NCBI RefSeq assembly: GCF_900091445.1
Contig: NZ_LT607733.1
Location: 2,125,501-2,189,500, forward strand
Origin: Micromonospora echinofusca
GTDB lineage: Bacteria > Actinomycetota > Actinomycetes > Mycobacteriales > Micromonosporaceae
DNA length: 64,000 bases
Direction of reading: 5' to 3'
In this document: piece by piece, positions 34,572-41,933 of the stretch
Layout: every line of letters starts with the position of its first letter
Position numbering within the stretch: position 1 is the first letter of the stretch
Position numbers and translations under genes: made by a program
Notes under the pieces: model-generated
Database searches by the model: none
Told to the model about the DNA's origin: nothing
The model's input: only the letters and a program-made list of their open reading frames with translations

Positions 34572-35723
34572 TCATCCGAGCTGGTCCTCACCGGCCGCCA
34601 GGTCGGCGGGTGACCGGTGCGTGCTGGCGGCGAGGCGGGCCGGTGGCGGGTACTCCGGCCCCACGGGGTGGGTGCCGTCGGCGGGAGCGGGATTGCCGGC
34701 GGAGAGCAGGTAGGTTGCGAACTCGTGGTCGCCGTCCACCCCGAGCATCGCCTCGACGCCGCTGTCGTGGAACGCCACCGTCTGGAACGGCGCCAGGCCC
34801 AGTGCGGTGCAGGTCAGCGCGAAGGTCTGACCGTAGTGGCCGGCGTCGAACATCCACAGCCGGTAGGCCCGCGGGTGCCGGTACTTCCAGGACAGGCGGG
34901 CGGCGACGGTGGTGGTGAGGCAGGTGAAGGCCCCCTGGTAGGAGGGCTCCTGCTCGTAGGCCAGGGCGGCGATGCGCTGCCGGTCGACGCTGGCGTCGAG
35001 GAGTTCGAGGCGGTGCACCTCGGGAGCGTAGTGGTAGAGGCCGGGCGGCACCCCGGTGACGTCGTAGACGGCCACGTAGCACTCGACCTCGTGCCGGCCG
35101 CCGGCGGAGGCGCTGATGCGCCCCTGCTGCGGGCCGAAGGCGCCGCCGTCGAGGAAACGCTGGGGCGCGAAGGTGCAGGCCAGCACGGTGGCGAGCGCGT
35201 CGATCCCGACCGGGGTCCCGGCGAACGCGCGGTGGGTGCGCCGGGCGGCGAACACCTCCTCGACGGGCGTACGCAGCGGCAGGGCGCGCCGGGGGAGGTG
35301 CACGGCCGGGGCGTGCGGGTATCGCTTGAACGGTGCCGGGGGCTCGCCGTCGGCGGCGATCTGCGCGGCGGTGGCGTCGCGGCGCGGCGAATCCACGAGG
35401 TAGTTGGCGTCGCGGGCCTCGGTGTGCATGCGCGACGCGACCGGACCCCAGTGCTGCCAGACGGGTGGGGTGGCGTCGTCGTCGGTGTCGGCCACGAGGA
35501 TGCCGGCGTCGCGGAGCTGGTGGAGCGCCCGGGTGGCGGCCCCGGCGGCCTCTTCCCCGAAGTGGGCGGCGACCTCGTCGACGTCGGTGTAGTCGTCCAG
35601 GCGCTGCAACAGGGTGAACAGGTCGGGGGTGACGCGCAACCATCGGCGCTGGCCGGGCAGGGCGACCATCAGCGCATCGCTGTCCCAGCGGCAGACGAGC
35701 TGGTCGCGGCGGCGTACACGCAT
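34572..35723 (-). CDS. SagB-type (ThcOx) FMN oxidoreductase with PqqD-like N-terminus
   Basis: 383 residues from an ATG with GGAAGG upstream. The N-terminal 85 residues (DALMVALPGQRRWLRV, LFTLLQRLDDYTDVDEVAAHFG, LHQLRDAGILV) have the pattern of a PqqD/RiPP-recognition winged helix. The rest is a nitroreductase-fold FMN enzyme of the SagB type: RRTHRAFAGTPV, ISASAGGRHEVECYV, PGLYHYAPEVHRLELL, and DAGHYGQTFALTCTALGLAPF. SagB enzymes oxidise azolines to azoles in peptides, and some carry out other peptide oxidations. No YcaO cyclase is nearby. It follows two short peptide genes and a hairpin, suggesting a peptide substrate. The fold is certain; the substrate is inferred. Confidence 0.88.
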   Translation of the reverse strand: MRVRRRDQLVCRWDSDALMVALPGQRRWLRVTPDLFTLLQRLDDYTDVDEVAAHFGEEAAGAATRALHQLRDAGILVADTDDDATPPVWQHWGPVASRMHTEARDANYLVDSPRRDATAAQIAADGEPPAPFKRYPHAPAVHLPRRALPLRTPVEEVFAARRTHRAFAGTPVGIDALATVLACTFAPQRFLDGGAFGPQQGRISASAGGRHEVECYVAVYDVTGVPPGLYHYAPEVHRLELLDASVDRQRIAALAYEQEPSYQGAFTCLTTTVAARLSWKYRHPRAYRLWMFDAGHYGQTFALTCTALGLAPFQTVAFHDSGVEAMLGVDGDHEFATYLLSAGNPAPADGTHPVGPEYPPPARLAASTHRSPADLAAGEDQLG

Positions 35724-35757
35724 TCCGATGCCTTCCCACGCACGATGAACGGAAATG

Positions 35758-35785
35758 GTGCCGGACCCGCGTGCGGGTCCGGCAC
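35758..35785 (-). terminator. Attenuating hairpin between the 20-residue peptide and the SagB-like gene
   Basis: Perfect 13-bp arms (GTGCCGGACCCGC and its complement, 35758-35770 and 35773-35785) with a tiny loop. There is no U-tract. Such hairpins after precursor genes let the peptide be made in excess over the enzymes. Confidence 0.7.
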
Positions 35786-35793
35786 CGGGCTCG

Positions 35794-35856
35794 TCAGGCG
35801 GCCCCGTGGTTCAGGACTTCCTCGTTCGTCTCGACGATCACGATGTCGAAGGCCAT
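35794..35856 (-). CDS. 20-residue peptide, candidate RiPP precursor
   Basis: The translation is MAFDIVIVETNEEVLNHGAA. A strong AGGAGG lies 8 bp upstream of the ATG. The peptide is far below normal gene-finder limits. It has a hydrophobic first half (FDIVIV), an acidic middle (ETNEE) and an HGAA end, with no cysteine, serine or aromatic in the C-terminal half. It sits on the same strand as the SagB-type oxidase and MFS genes, separated from them by a strong hairpin. Its length recalls PqqA (22-24 residues) and other mini-precursors. A regulatory leader-peptide role is the main alternative, but it is not rich in any single amino acid. No homologue is known to me. Confidence 0.6.
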   Translation of the reverse strand: MAFDIVIVETNEEVLNHGAA

Positions 35857-35946
35857 GGCTCGTACCTCCTCTCCGGCGCGGTGGGCTCGTGCACCCCTGG
35901 ACGGGACCGTCTCCGCCGGCTTTCGAGACGGGCGTACGGGGGAACC

Positions 35947-36075
35947 TCAGTGCCGCGGAAACGCGTTCGGGATGGCAGCCGGTCGGCTGGCGCCTGCGGC
36001 AGGGGAGTCGTCTTCGGCGGCTTTCGCAGAGCCCGTCGAGAATGCGGAACAGGTCTGCGGTCGGCGCACCGTCAT
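35947..36075 (-). CDS. 42-residue small open frame at the head of the mini operon
   Basis: The frame starts MTVRRPQTCSAFSTGSAK, continues with an acidic EDDSP patch and ends AIPNAFPRH. The ATG has AGAGGAG 5-6 bp upstream and lies about 32 bp downstream of a well-formed promoter (36114-36143), so it should be translated. Composition is Ala/Ser/Pro-rich with one cysteine. It could be a second precursor, a leader peptide or a small accessory protein. I do not recognise it. Confidence 0.5.
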   Translation of the reverse strand: MTVRRPQTCSAFSTGSAKAAEDDSPAAGASRPAAIPNAFPRH

Positions 36076-36113
36076 GACAACTCCTCTCATCCGTTCTCGC
36101 TTGCGACATAAAG

Positions 36114-36143
36114 AAGATAGCGAATGCGTTGACCCCTTGCCAA
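36114..36143 (-). promoter_or_regulatory. Candidate promoter of the mini peptide operon
   Basis: On the minus strand TTGGCA (36143-36138), an 18-bp spacer, then TATCTT (36119-36114), in a locally AT-rich stretch. The expected start near 36107 precedes the 42-residue frame. Confidence 0.6.
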
Positions 36144-36518
36144 GAGGTCGACCGCCGTTCATTCGCCGACGTGCAGCGGAAGTCGATGAGAATGCAAGGT
36201 GGCCGTGAGGAATCCTCCAGGCAGTGGCGTGGTATGGGCACAATGGCGGCAGAAGACCGCCTCCGACCAGGCGATTTCCGACCGATGGGCGAGGAGTGGG
36301 CCATTGGTGGGCGCAATGGTTTATGGCGCGGGCGGACGCCGCGACTATTCCATTTCGTGAAGCCCCGTCGCCATTCGGGGACGCGCTGCGCACCGACACG
36401 TTCGGCCCGAAATGCGGCCGCTCGACGCGATCGCCGGCCGCGTCGACCTGGCGACGCTTCCCAGGGCGGGCGACCGGGCCGGCGGCGCAGGCCAGCCGGT
36501 CGCTTCCGCGCAGTGGAA
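36144..36518. other. Intergenic region without a supported gene
   Basis: About 375 bp between the mini-operon promoter and the reductase terminator. Base composition is more even than in the coding regions, and no open frame has a ribosome site. I see no clear RNA gene or repeat. Confidence 0.5.
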
Positions 36519-36563
36519 GGCAGCCGGCCGCTGCCCACCCGGAGGGGGAAGCGGCCGGCTGCC
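36519..36563 (-). terminator. Terminator hairpin after the thioester-reductase-like gene
   Basis: Perfect 14-bp arms (GGCAGCCGGCCGCT, 36519-36532, and 36550-36563) with a 17-nt loop, beginning 16 bp after the stop at 36579. It marks the left end of the NRPS/PKS transcription unit. Confidence 0.75.
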
Positions 36564-36578
36564 GGGAGAGGTGGGGCG

Positions 36579-37877
36579 TCAGAGGGCCCCGACGGCCACC
36601 GGCTCGGGGGCGGGAACCGGAGCGGGGACGCCCGCGCCGACGGCGACGGGAGCCGGCGTGTTCTCGGGCAGGTACCTGCCGAGCTTGCGGATCCGCCTGG
36701 CGTTGTTCTCCATGACGTCGATCGACGGCAGGTCGGCGTCGATCCGCACCGTCGTCGGGTTCGACGCGGCGGTGTGGATGTTGTTCAGCAGGGTGTGGAA
36801 CGACCGCGGGAACAGGGAGCTGACGAACTTCGACTGCTGCCGGCCGCGCCGGATGCTGGCCACCGGCTTCGACCAGTCGATCTGGCCGGGCCGGAAACGG
36901 TGCTGGCGGACCAGCTCGCGGCGGAACGTCGCCCACGGCACCAGCTTCAGCTTGAACCGCTCGGCGATCTCCTCGGTCGTCACGGGGGTCACCGGGTAGC
37001 TGATCACCCTCGGCGCGCTCGACAGGGCGTTGGCCACCACGGACCGGGCCAGCACGTCGCCCGCCACGACCGGGCTGGTGACCTCCGAGTCCCAGACCAT
37101 GCCGAGCTGGAGGATGTGGGAGATCATGTTCCAGAACGAGTACTCCATCCCGGGGTCCTTGAACCCGGTGCCCGGACCGCCCAACGCGAACGGCGCCTGG
37201 TAGATGTGGATCGGCACGCCGTCGCGGTTGGCCCGCAGGCTGATGTGCTTGACGACCCACTTCATCCGGCTGTAGCCGGTGTAGAAGAAGCTGTTGCGGT
37301 AGAAGTCGCGCCACTGCTGGTAGACCTCGCTGCCGACCGAGCCGATGACGTGCAGCGTCTTGAACCGCTTCTGCAGGCAGAACTCCGCGAGCCGCAGCGT
37401 CGGCAGGACCTTCTCCTCGCGGTACCGGGAGTAGGGGTAGTCGTGGGTCGTCGCCCCCGCGGCGTCGATGACCACGTCGACCTCGGTGAGCAGCTCCTCG
37501 TACGCGGCGGAGTCGAGGCCCATCGCCGGGTCCAGGTAGCTGCCCTCCAGGACGGACAGCTTCCCGGTGTCGGGCAGCTCCAGCTTGTACTTGCGCAGCT
37601 GCCGGGCGATGCGGTCCTCGCCGGACTTGTCGCCCTTGCGGCGTACCAGGGCGTAGACCGTCGCGACGCGGGCGTCGCCGAGGAGCTCGCGCAGCATGTG
37701 CATGCCGACGAAGCCGTTCGCACCCAGCAGGAGCACGTTCTTCGGCTCGTCGTCACCGCGACGCGGAAGTCTCTTCGCGACCGTCCGCGGGTCCTCCGAG
37801 TAGCCGAGCGAGATCCGGTTGGGATTGCCCATCGAGAGCGCGATGCGGTCGCTGTTGTGTCGCAGGAAGATGTGCAT
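36579..37877 (-). CDS. Thioester-reductase-like extended SDR (NAD-binding_4)
   Basis: 432 residues from the ATG at 37877; an in-frame ATG at 37976 would run into the preceding gene. The nucleotide-binding loop is NVLLLGANGFVGMHML. The region VIDAAGATTHDYPYSRYREEKV and the catalytic pair Tyr/Lys in YTGYSRMKWVVKH follow the SDR order. Later comes SPVVAGDVLARSVV, as in thioester reductases of carboxylic acid reductases and NRPSs. The C-terminus is a Pro/Ala/Val-rich tail (PAPVAVGAGVPAPVPAPEP). It probably reduces a carrier-bound thioester to an aldehyde, or acts as a tailoring dehydrogenase. It lies 58 bp after the adenylating enzyme. Confidence 0.8.
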   Translation of the reverse strand: MHIFLRHNSDRIALSMGNPNRISLGYSEDPRTVAKRLPRRGDDEPKNVLLLGANGFVGMHMLRELLGDARVATVYALVRRKGDKSGEDRIARQLRKYKLELPDTGKLSVLEGSYLDPAMGLDSAAYEELLTEVDVVIDAAGATTHDYPYSRYREEKVLPTLRLAEFCLQKRFKTLHVIGSVGSEVYQQWRDFYRNSFFYTGYSRMKWVVKHISLRANRDGVPIHIYQAPFALGGPGTGFKDPGMEYSFWNMISHILQLGMVWDSEVTSPVVAGDVLARSVVANALSSAPRVISYPVTPVTTEEIAERFKLKLVPWATFRRELVRQHRFRPGQIDWSKPVASIRRGRQQSKFVSSLFPRSFHTLLNNIHTAASNPTTVRIDADLPSIDVMENNARRIRKLGRYLPENTPAPVAVGAGVPAPVPAPEPVAVGAL

Positions 37878-37935
37878 GGGTCCGCCTTTGCAGGAAGGGT
37901 GAGGGTCGTGGAGCCAGAACGGGACCGGCGGGCCG

Positions 37936-39489
37936 TCAGGCCACGCGCCGCTCCAGGTGCTGCCAGAACCTTTCACGCAGCTCCCGGCGGAGGAGCTTTC
38001 CGCTGGGGTTGCGGGGCAGCTGGTCGACGAACTCGAAGCTCGCCGGGATCTTGAAGTCGGCGATGCGCCCCCGCAGGAACGGGGTGAGGTCGCGTGCGGT
38101 CACGGGTTGGTCGGGGTGGGTCACCACGAAGCAGTGCACGACCTCGCCCCAGTGTTCGTGCGGCACGGCGACGGCGGCGGCCTCGACCACGCCCGGGTAC
38201 GCGCTGACCGCGTTCTCGACCTCCGCCGGATAGACGTTCTCGCCGGCCACGATGATCGTGTCCTTGATCCGGTCGCGGACGAACAGGAAGCCCTCGTCGT
38301 CCAGGTAGCCGGCGTCGCCGGTGTGCAGCCAGCCGTTGACCAGGGTCGCGGCGGTGGCCTCGGGCAGGCCCCGGTACTCGATCATCCGCGCCGGGGTGGA
38401 CAGGCAGATCTCGCCGACCTCGTACGGCGGCAGGACCCGGCCCGTACCGTCGATGATCTTCACGCCGAAGCCCGGGTAGGGCAGACCGGCCGCCTGCATG
38501 CGCGGCCCGCCGACGACGTGCGCCGACGGCGGCAGGCAGACCGCGGTGTTGCCGCTCTCCGACAGGCCGTAGATCTGCGCGAAGTCGCAGTCGAACATCT
38601 CGATGCTGCGGGCGAGCAGCGCCTCGGAGATCGGCGACCCGCCGTAGACGATCTTGCGCAGCGAGACGAAGTCCTCCCGCTTGGGCCGGGGCGGCGCGAG
38701 CATCATCTGCAACTGGGCCGGTACGACGCACGCCGTGGTGACGCCGTGTCGGCGGATGAGACGGACCGCCTCGTGCCCGGCGAACACCCGGACCGACACG
38801 TTGGTGATGCCGGCGCTGAAGCCCTGGATCGACCACCAGAGCCCACCGATGTGGAAGCCGGGGATGCCGATCAGGCTCACGTCGTCGGGGCGCCAGTCGA
38901 TCCAGTCCAGGCCCTCGGAGACGAGCGCGTCACGCACCGCGAAGAAGCTGCGGTGGGCCAGCACGACGCCCTTGGGATTGCCCGTCGTGCCGCTGGTGTA
39001 GACCTGCGCCAGCGGCTGCTCCTCGTTCCAGGACGGCCCCAGGTCGCCGTCCTCGTCGCCCTGCCAGCCGGTGAAGTCGGCCAGCGACACCACCTCGCGC
39101 AGCTCTGGCAGATCCGGCCGCAGCGCCTCGGCGGTGTCCAGCAGGTCCTCGTCGCAGAAGAGGACCGTGCTGCCGGAGTCGCGCATGATGTGGCGGATCT
39201 CGCCGGCGCGCAGCCGCCAGTTGATGGGCACCAGCACGGTGCCGGTCTTGGCGCAGGCGAACAGGACGTCGTAGTAGTGCTCGGACTCCTTGCCCAGGTA
39301 GGCGACGCGGTTCCCGGCCGTCGCCCCCGCGCGCCGCAGGGCGTGCGCCGTCCGGTTGCTCGACCGGTGCAGCTCGGCGTAGCTGACCGTACGGTCCTCG
39401 CAGTGCACCGCCGGGTGCTCCGGCCGCTGCGCGGCGTGGAAGGCGACGACGTCGTGCACCGTGCGCAACTGCGGGTGGTACGCCCTCAT
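37936..39489 (-). CDS. Free-standing adenylate-forming acyl-CoA/ACP ligase
   Basis: 517 residues. The phosphate-binding loop is YTSGTTGNPKGVVLAH, the central motif IYGLSESGNTAV, the hinge region GDAGYLDDEGFLFVRDR, and the final lysine motif PRNPSGKLLRREL. It has no carrier domain, so it must load CoA or a separate carrier. It overlaps the 83-residue carrier protein by 4 bp (ATGA), and that pairing strongly suggests that it charges that protein. The substrate (fatty, aromatic or amino acid) cannot be told from sequence by eye. Confidence 0.9.
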   Translation of the reverse strand: MRAYHPQLRTVHDVVAFHAAQRPEHPAVHCEDRTVSYAELHRSSNRTAHALRRAGATAGNRVAYLGKESEHYYDVLFACAKTGTVLVPINWRLRAGEIRHIMRDSGSTVLFCDEDLLDTAEALRPDLPELREVVSLADFTGWQGDEDGDLGPSWNEEQPLAQVYTSGTTGNPKGVVLAHRSFFAVRDALVSEGLDWIDWRPDDVSLIGIPGFHIGGLWWSIQGFSAGITNVSVRVFAGHEAVRLIRRHGVTTACVVPAQLQMMLAPPRPKREDFVSLRKIVYGGSPISEALLARSIEMFDCDFAQIYGLSESGNTAVCLPPSAHVVGGPRMQAAGLPYPGFGVKIIDGTGRVLPPYEVGEICLSTPARMIEYRGLPEATAATLVNGWLHTGDAGYLDDEGFLFVRDRIKDTIIVAGENVYPAEVENAVSAYPGVVEAAAVAVPHEHWGEVVHCFVVTHPDQPVTARDLTPFLRGRIADFKIPASFEFVDQLPRNPSGKLLRRELRERFWQHLERRVA

Positions 39490-39737
39490 CGGCTCGTCCC
39501 GTCCGGGACCGCCAGCGTCTCCTCGAGGTAACGCACGATCGCCGGACCCGACGCCAGGGCCGGCAGCAGGTTCGGGTCGATCTCGATGCCGAACGCCTTC
39601 TCCAGCGCCATCATGAGCTGGATCTGGCGCAGCGAGGTCCAGCCCGGCACGGTGTCCGGGTCCAGCCGCTCGGGCAACTCGTCCGGCACGACACCGAACA
39701 CCGAGGCCACCACCTCGCGGACACGGGTCTCCAACAT
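39486..39737 (-). CDS. Free-standing acyl carrier protein 1
   Basis: 83 residues from the ATG at 39737 (AGGAG upstream). The carrier fold runs from TRVREVVASVFG to IVRYLEETL. The phosphopantetheine serine lies in GWTSLRQIQLM, where the usual Asp before Ser is Thr. It lies 2 bp from the second carrier gene and overlaps the ligase gene, so the three are translated together. It probably receives the acyl group from the ligase. Confidence 0.85.
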   Translation of the reverse strand: MLETRVREVVASVFGVVPDELPERLDPDTVPGWTSLRQIQLMMALEKAFGIEIDPNLLPALASGPAIVRYLEETLAVPDGTSR

Positions 39738-39739
39738 TG

Positions 39740-40012
39740 CTACTCCTTGGGTGTCGCGCCGGGGCCCTGCCCCGGGGTGAAGAAACGTCGCGTGATCCGC
39801 GAGATCGTGCGGAAGTCGTCCGTGCTCACCTCGTCGAGGGAGATCTCCGTGCCCAGCTCCGCCTCGATCAGGTAGAGCAGCTCGACGAAGTGCATCGAGT
39901 TCAGGACGCCGGTGTCCACGAGGTCCTCGTCGACCCCGACCGAGTCGATGTCGGGACATCTGGCGCGCAGGAACGTGGTGAGGAACTCGGGAACCGTCTC
40001 GGTCGTACTCAT
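39740..40012 (-). CDS. Free-standing acyl carrier protein 2
   Basis: 90 residues, with a strong AGGAGGGG site before the ATG at 40012. The attachment serine is Ser39 in DTGVLNSMHFVELLYLIE, with Asn in place of the usual Asp; this is typical of discrete D-alanyl or aminoacyl-type carriers. The C-terminal tail is rich in Gly/Pro. It overlaps the transglutaminase-like gene by 4 bp. Two carriers beside a transglutaminase-like enzyme suggest that one holds the amine donor and the other the acyl group. Confidence 0.85.
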   Translation of the reverse strand: MSTTETVPEFLTTFLRARCPDIDSVGVDEDLVDTGVLNSMHFVELLYLIEAELGTEISLDEVSTDDFRTISRITRRFFTPGQGPGATPKE

Positions 40013-41019
40013 GACCCCTCCTGGGGGCGCGTCGGTGCGGGGAGGATCTTCGTGGTGACCCGGGCCGCCGTCGGCCCGCCGGCGCACCGGTGCGCGGCGA
40101 CGGTCCCTCCGGTGGACAGGCCGGTCGGGATGAGGCGGTTGGTGCGCAGCGCGACGGCCGGGTCGCGCAGCAGCGGATTGGCGTCGCGCACGGTGGCGGA
40201 GAACAGCGCGAAGACCGGGTCGATGACCTTGGTCGCCCCGTCGTCGTCCTCGACCTCCACCCACGCGTGGACCAGGTCGAGCATGCCGACCACCCAGCCG
40301 ATCCGGGTGACCGCCGCGAAGCCGGCCCGCTCGCAGAGCCCGGCCAGGTACCGGCTCGCCGAGTCGCAGCTCGCCACGCCGCGCGTGGTCACCAGTTCGA
40401 CGTCGTCGCTCAGGGCCTCGGGCAGCTTGACCCAGCGCAGGTCCATGGCGGCGAACTCGGCGGCGATCGCGCGCAGCTCCGGCGAGCGCAGCTCGGCCCG
40501 CTCGCCGCGGGTGTGGACGGTGGCGGTGACGGCGAGCTGCGACGCCGTACGGGTGACGGTGTCGTCGTCCGGCCCGACCGTGCCGCCGGCGGGCTCGACC
40601 GTCAGGTCGTGCACCGCGCCGCCGCAGCGCTCGGGGCGCGGCAGGGCGAGCACGCTGGTCGGCTGCGGACCGCACGCGTCGGCGGCGCACGCGACGCTCA
40701 GCGCGAACCGGGAGGCGCGGGGCGCGAGCAGCTCGTCGGTCGACGCGCGCATCCACCGCAGCGAGTAGGCGAAGGCCTGCTCCGGCACCGTCGTGCCGGT
40801 ACCCGAGTACAGCGCCAAGTTGAACAGGTCGCGCGAGTCGAAGCGTTCCTCGCCCGCGTCGCCGCTGGCCGGGAGGCCACGGCCCAGCAACTCGGACAGC
40901 GTGTGGTCGTCGCAGCCGAGCACCTGCCGGGCCGTGACGCGGTCGACGTCGTCGAGCCGGTGCTCCGGCGGGACCGCGAAGAGCGTGTCGAGCCCGCGAC
41001 ACAATCCGGCCGCGGTCAC
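40009..41019 (-). CDS. Transglutaminase-like protein (papain-fold)
   Basis: 336 residues from a GTG that overlaps the upstream stop (GTGA). The catalytic triad is readable in the C-terminal half: Cys near residue 218 in GVASCDSASRYLAGLCERAGF, His near 251 in LVHAWVEVEDD, and Asp near 265 in KVIDPVFAL. The N-terminal 200 residues are variable. Transglutaminase homologues in biosynthetic clusters (AdmF of andrimid) form amide bonds between two carrier-bound thioesters. The two free carriers directly downstream fit this. A plain peptidase or deamidase role is the alternative. Confidence 0.78.
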   Translation of the reverse strand: MTAAGLCRGLDTLFAVPPEHRLDDVDRVTARQVLGCDDHTLSELLGRGLPASGDAGEERFDSRDLFNLALYSGTGTTVPEQAFAYSLRWMRASTDELLAPRASRFALSVACAADACGPQPTSVLALPRPERCGGAVHDLTVEPAGGTVGPDDDTVTRTASQLAVTATVHTRGERAELRSPELRAIAAEFAAMDLRWVKLPEALSDDVELVTTRGVASCDSASRYLAGLCERAGFAAVTRIGWVVGMLDLVHAWVEVEDDDGATKVIDPVFALFSATVRDANPLLRDPAVALRTNRLIPTGLSTGGTVAAHRCAGGPTAARVTTKILPAPTRPQEGS

Positions 41020-41657
41020 GACTGGGCCGTCCTGTCGCGCCACATCGTCTTGATGACGCTCCCGGTGCTCAGCACGTACTCGTCGACCGAGGTCCAGCCG
41101 AGCATCTCGTTGATCTGCACCTGTTCCGGGCCGGCCGAGGTCTCCAGGTAGCCGGGCAGGCCGAGGGCGTCCGCCCGCGCCTGGCCGGCGCGGATGAGGA
41201 CGTAGCCGACCCCGACCGAGTCGACCCGCCGGCCGAGCACCGCGAACCACACGTGCGGGCGGCTGGGGCGCATCCGGTCCAGCGCGTTGGAGATCCGCAC
41301 GGCGTGCACCACGGCCCGCGGCCCGGCAAGCAGGCACGCCACCGAGCGCAGCGCCCAACCCCACCACGGCGTGGTGCGCTCGTCGCCGTAGAGGACGAGG
41401 ATCCCGTCGAGCCGGTCGGCACGGTACGCGGCGAGGGTGATGCCCGAGCTCATCAGCTGGGCGATCACCAGTTCCGCCAGGTAGAGGGCGGTCAGCGCCG
41501 ACCGGCGCTGCCACCGGGGGAGCGAGCCGGCGGCGGCCCAGATGGCGCCGTCCTCGTACGCCTGGGCGAGCAGCCGCGCGCCCGCCCACAGCTGTCGCCA
41601 CCGGAGATCCCGGACCTCGAGCCGGGGCTCCGGCCGGGCGATCGTCTGACTGTTCAC
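41016..41657 (-). CDS. GNAT-like acyltransferase (weak similarity)
   Basis: 213 residues from the GTG at 41657, preferred because GTGGGG lies 6 bp upstream; GTG codons at 41669 and 41678 are alternatives. The C-terminal part (RADALGLPGYLETSAGPEQVQINEMLGWTSV) matches the last strands and helix of GNAT enzymes, where YLETS precedes an aromatic-Gly-Phe/Trp motif. The middle region (SALTALYLAELVIAQLM) is hydrophobic but probably not membrane-spanning. It starts the carrier/ligase sub-operon and may acylate an intermediate. I am not certain of the exact family. Confidence 0.6.
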   Translation of the reverse strand: MNSQTIARPEPRLEVRDLRWRQLWAGARLLAQAYEDGAIWAAAGSLPRWQRRSALTALYLAELVIAQLMSSGITLAAYRADRLDGILVLYGDERTTPWWGWALRSVACLLAGPRAVVHAVRISNALDRMRPSRPHVWFAVLGRRVDSVGVGYVLIRAGQARADALGLPGYLETSAGPEQVQINEMLGWTSVDEYVLSTGSVIKTMWRDRTAQS

Positions 41658-41933
41658 ATTGCACCCCACGTCCCGCACGCGAGCCCGCTGACCTGGGTGA
41701 ATTTAATGGTCTTGGGTAATCCGCCAGTAACAAACGGGGTCTCTGCGACGGGTCGCGCGCACCCGGCCGCCCGCCCCGCGCGGGGCCCGGGGCAGTCGTC
41801 CCGGCACCCGCCGCGCGGGGCTGCCCGCCGGGCCGCTCCCTTCCCCGGGTCCGGTCCGGATGGGACACTGAGCCGTGCCGCGTGACGACGTCGGGAGCCC
41901 GCCCGAGCACCACCGCGTCGAGTCGGTGCCGGC
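41658..41933. promoter_or_regulatory. Divergent promoter region of the carrier sub-operon and FAD oxidoreductase
   Basis: About 275 bp between divergent genes. A short AT-rich patch around 41697-41740 (GAATTTAATGG and GGGTAATCC) stands out from very GC-rich surroundings and is the likeliest promoter site. I could not assign a -35/-10 pair with confidence. Confidence 0.4.
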
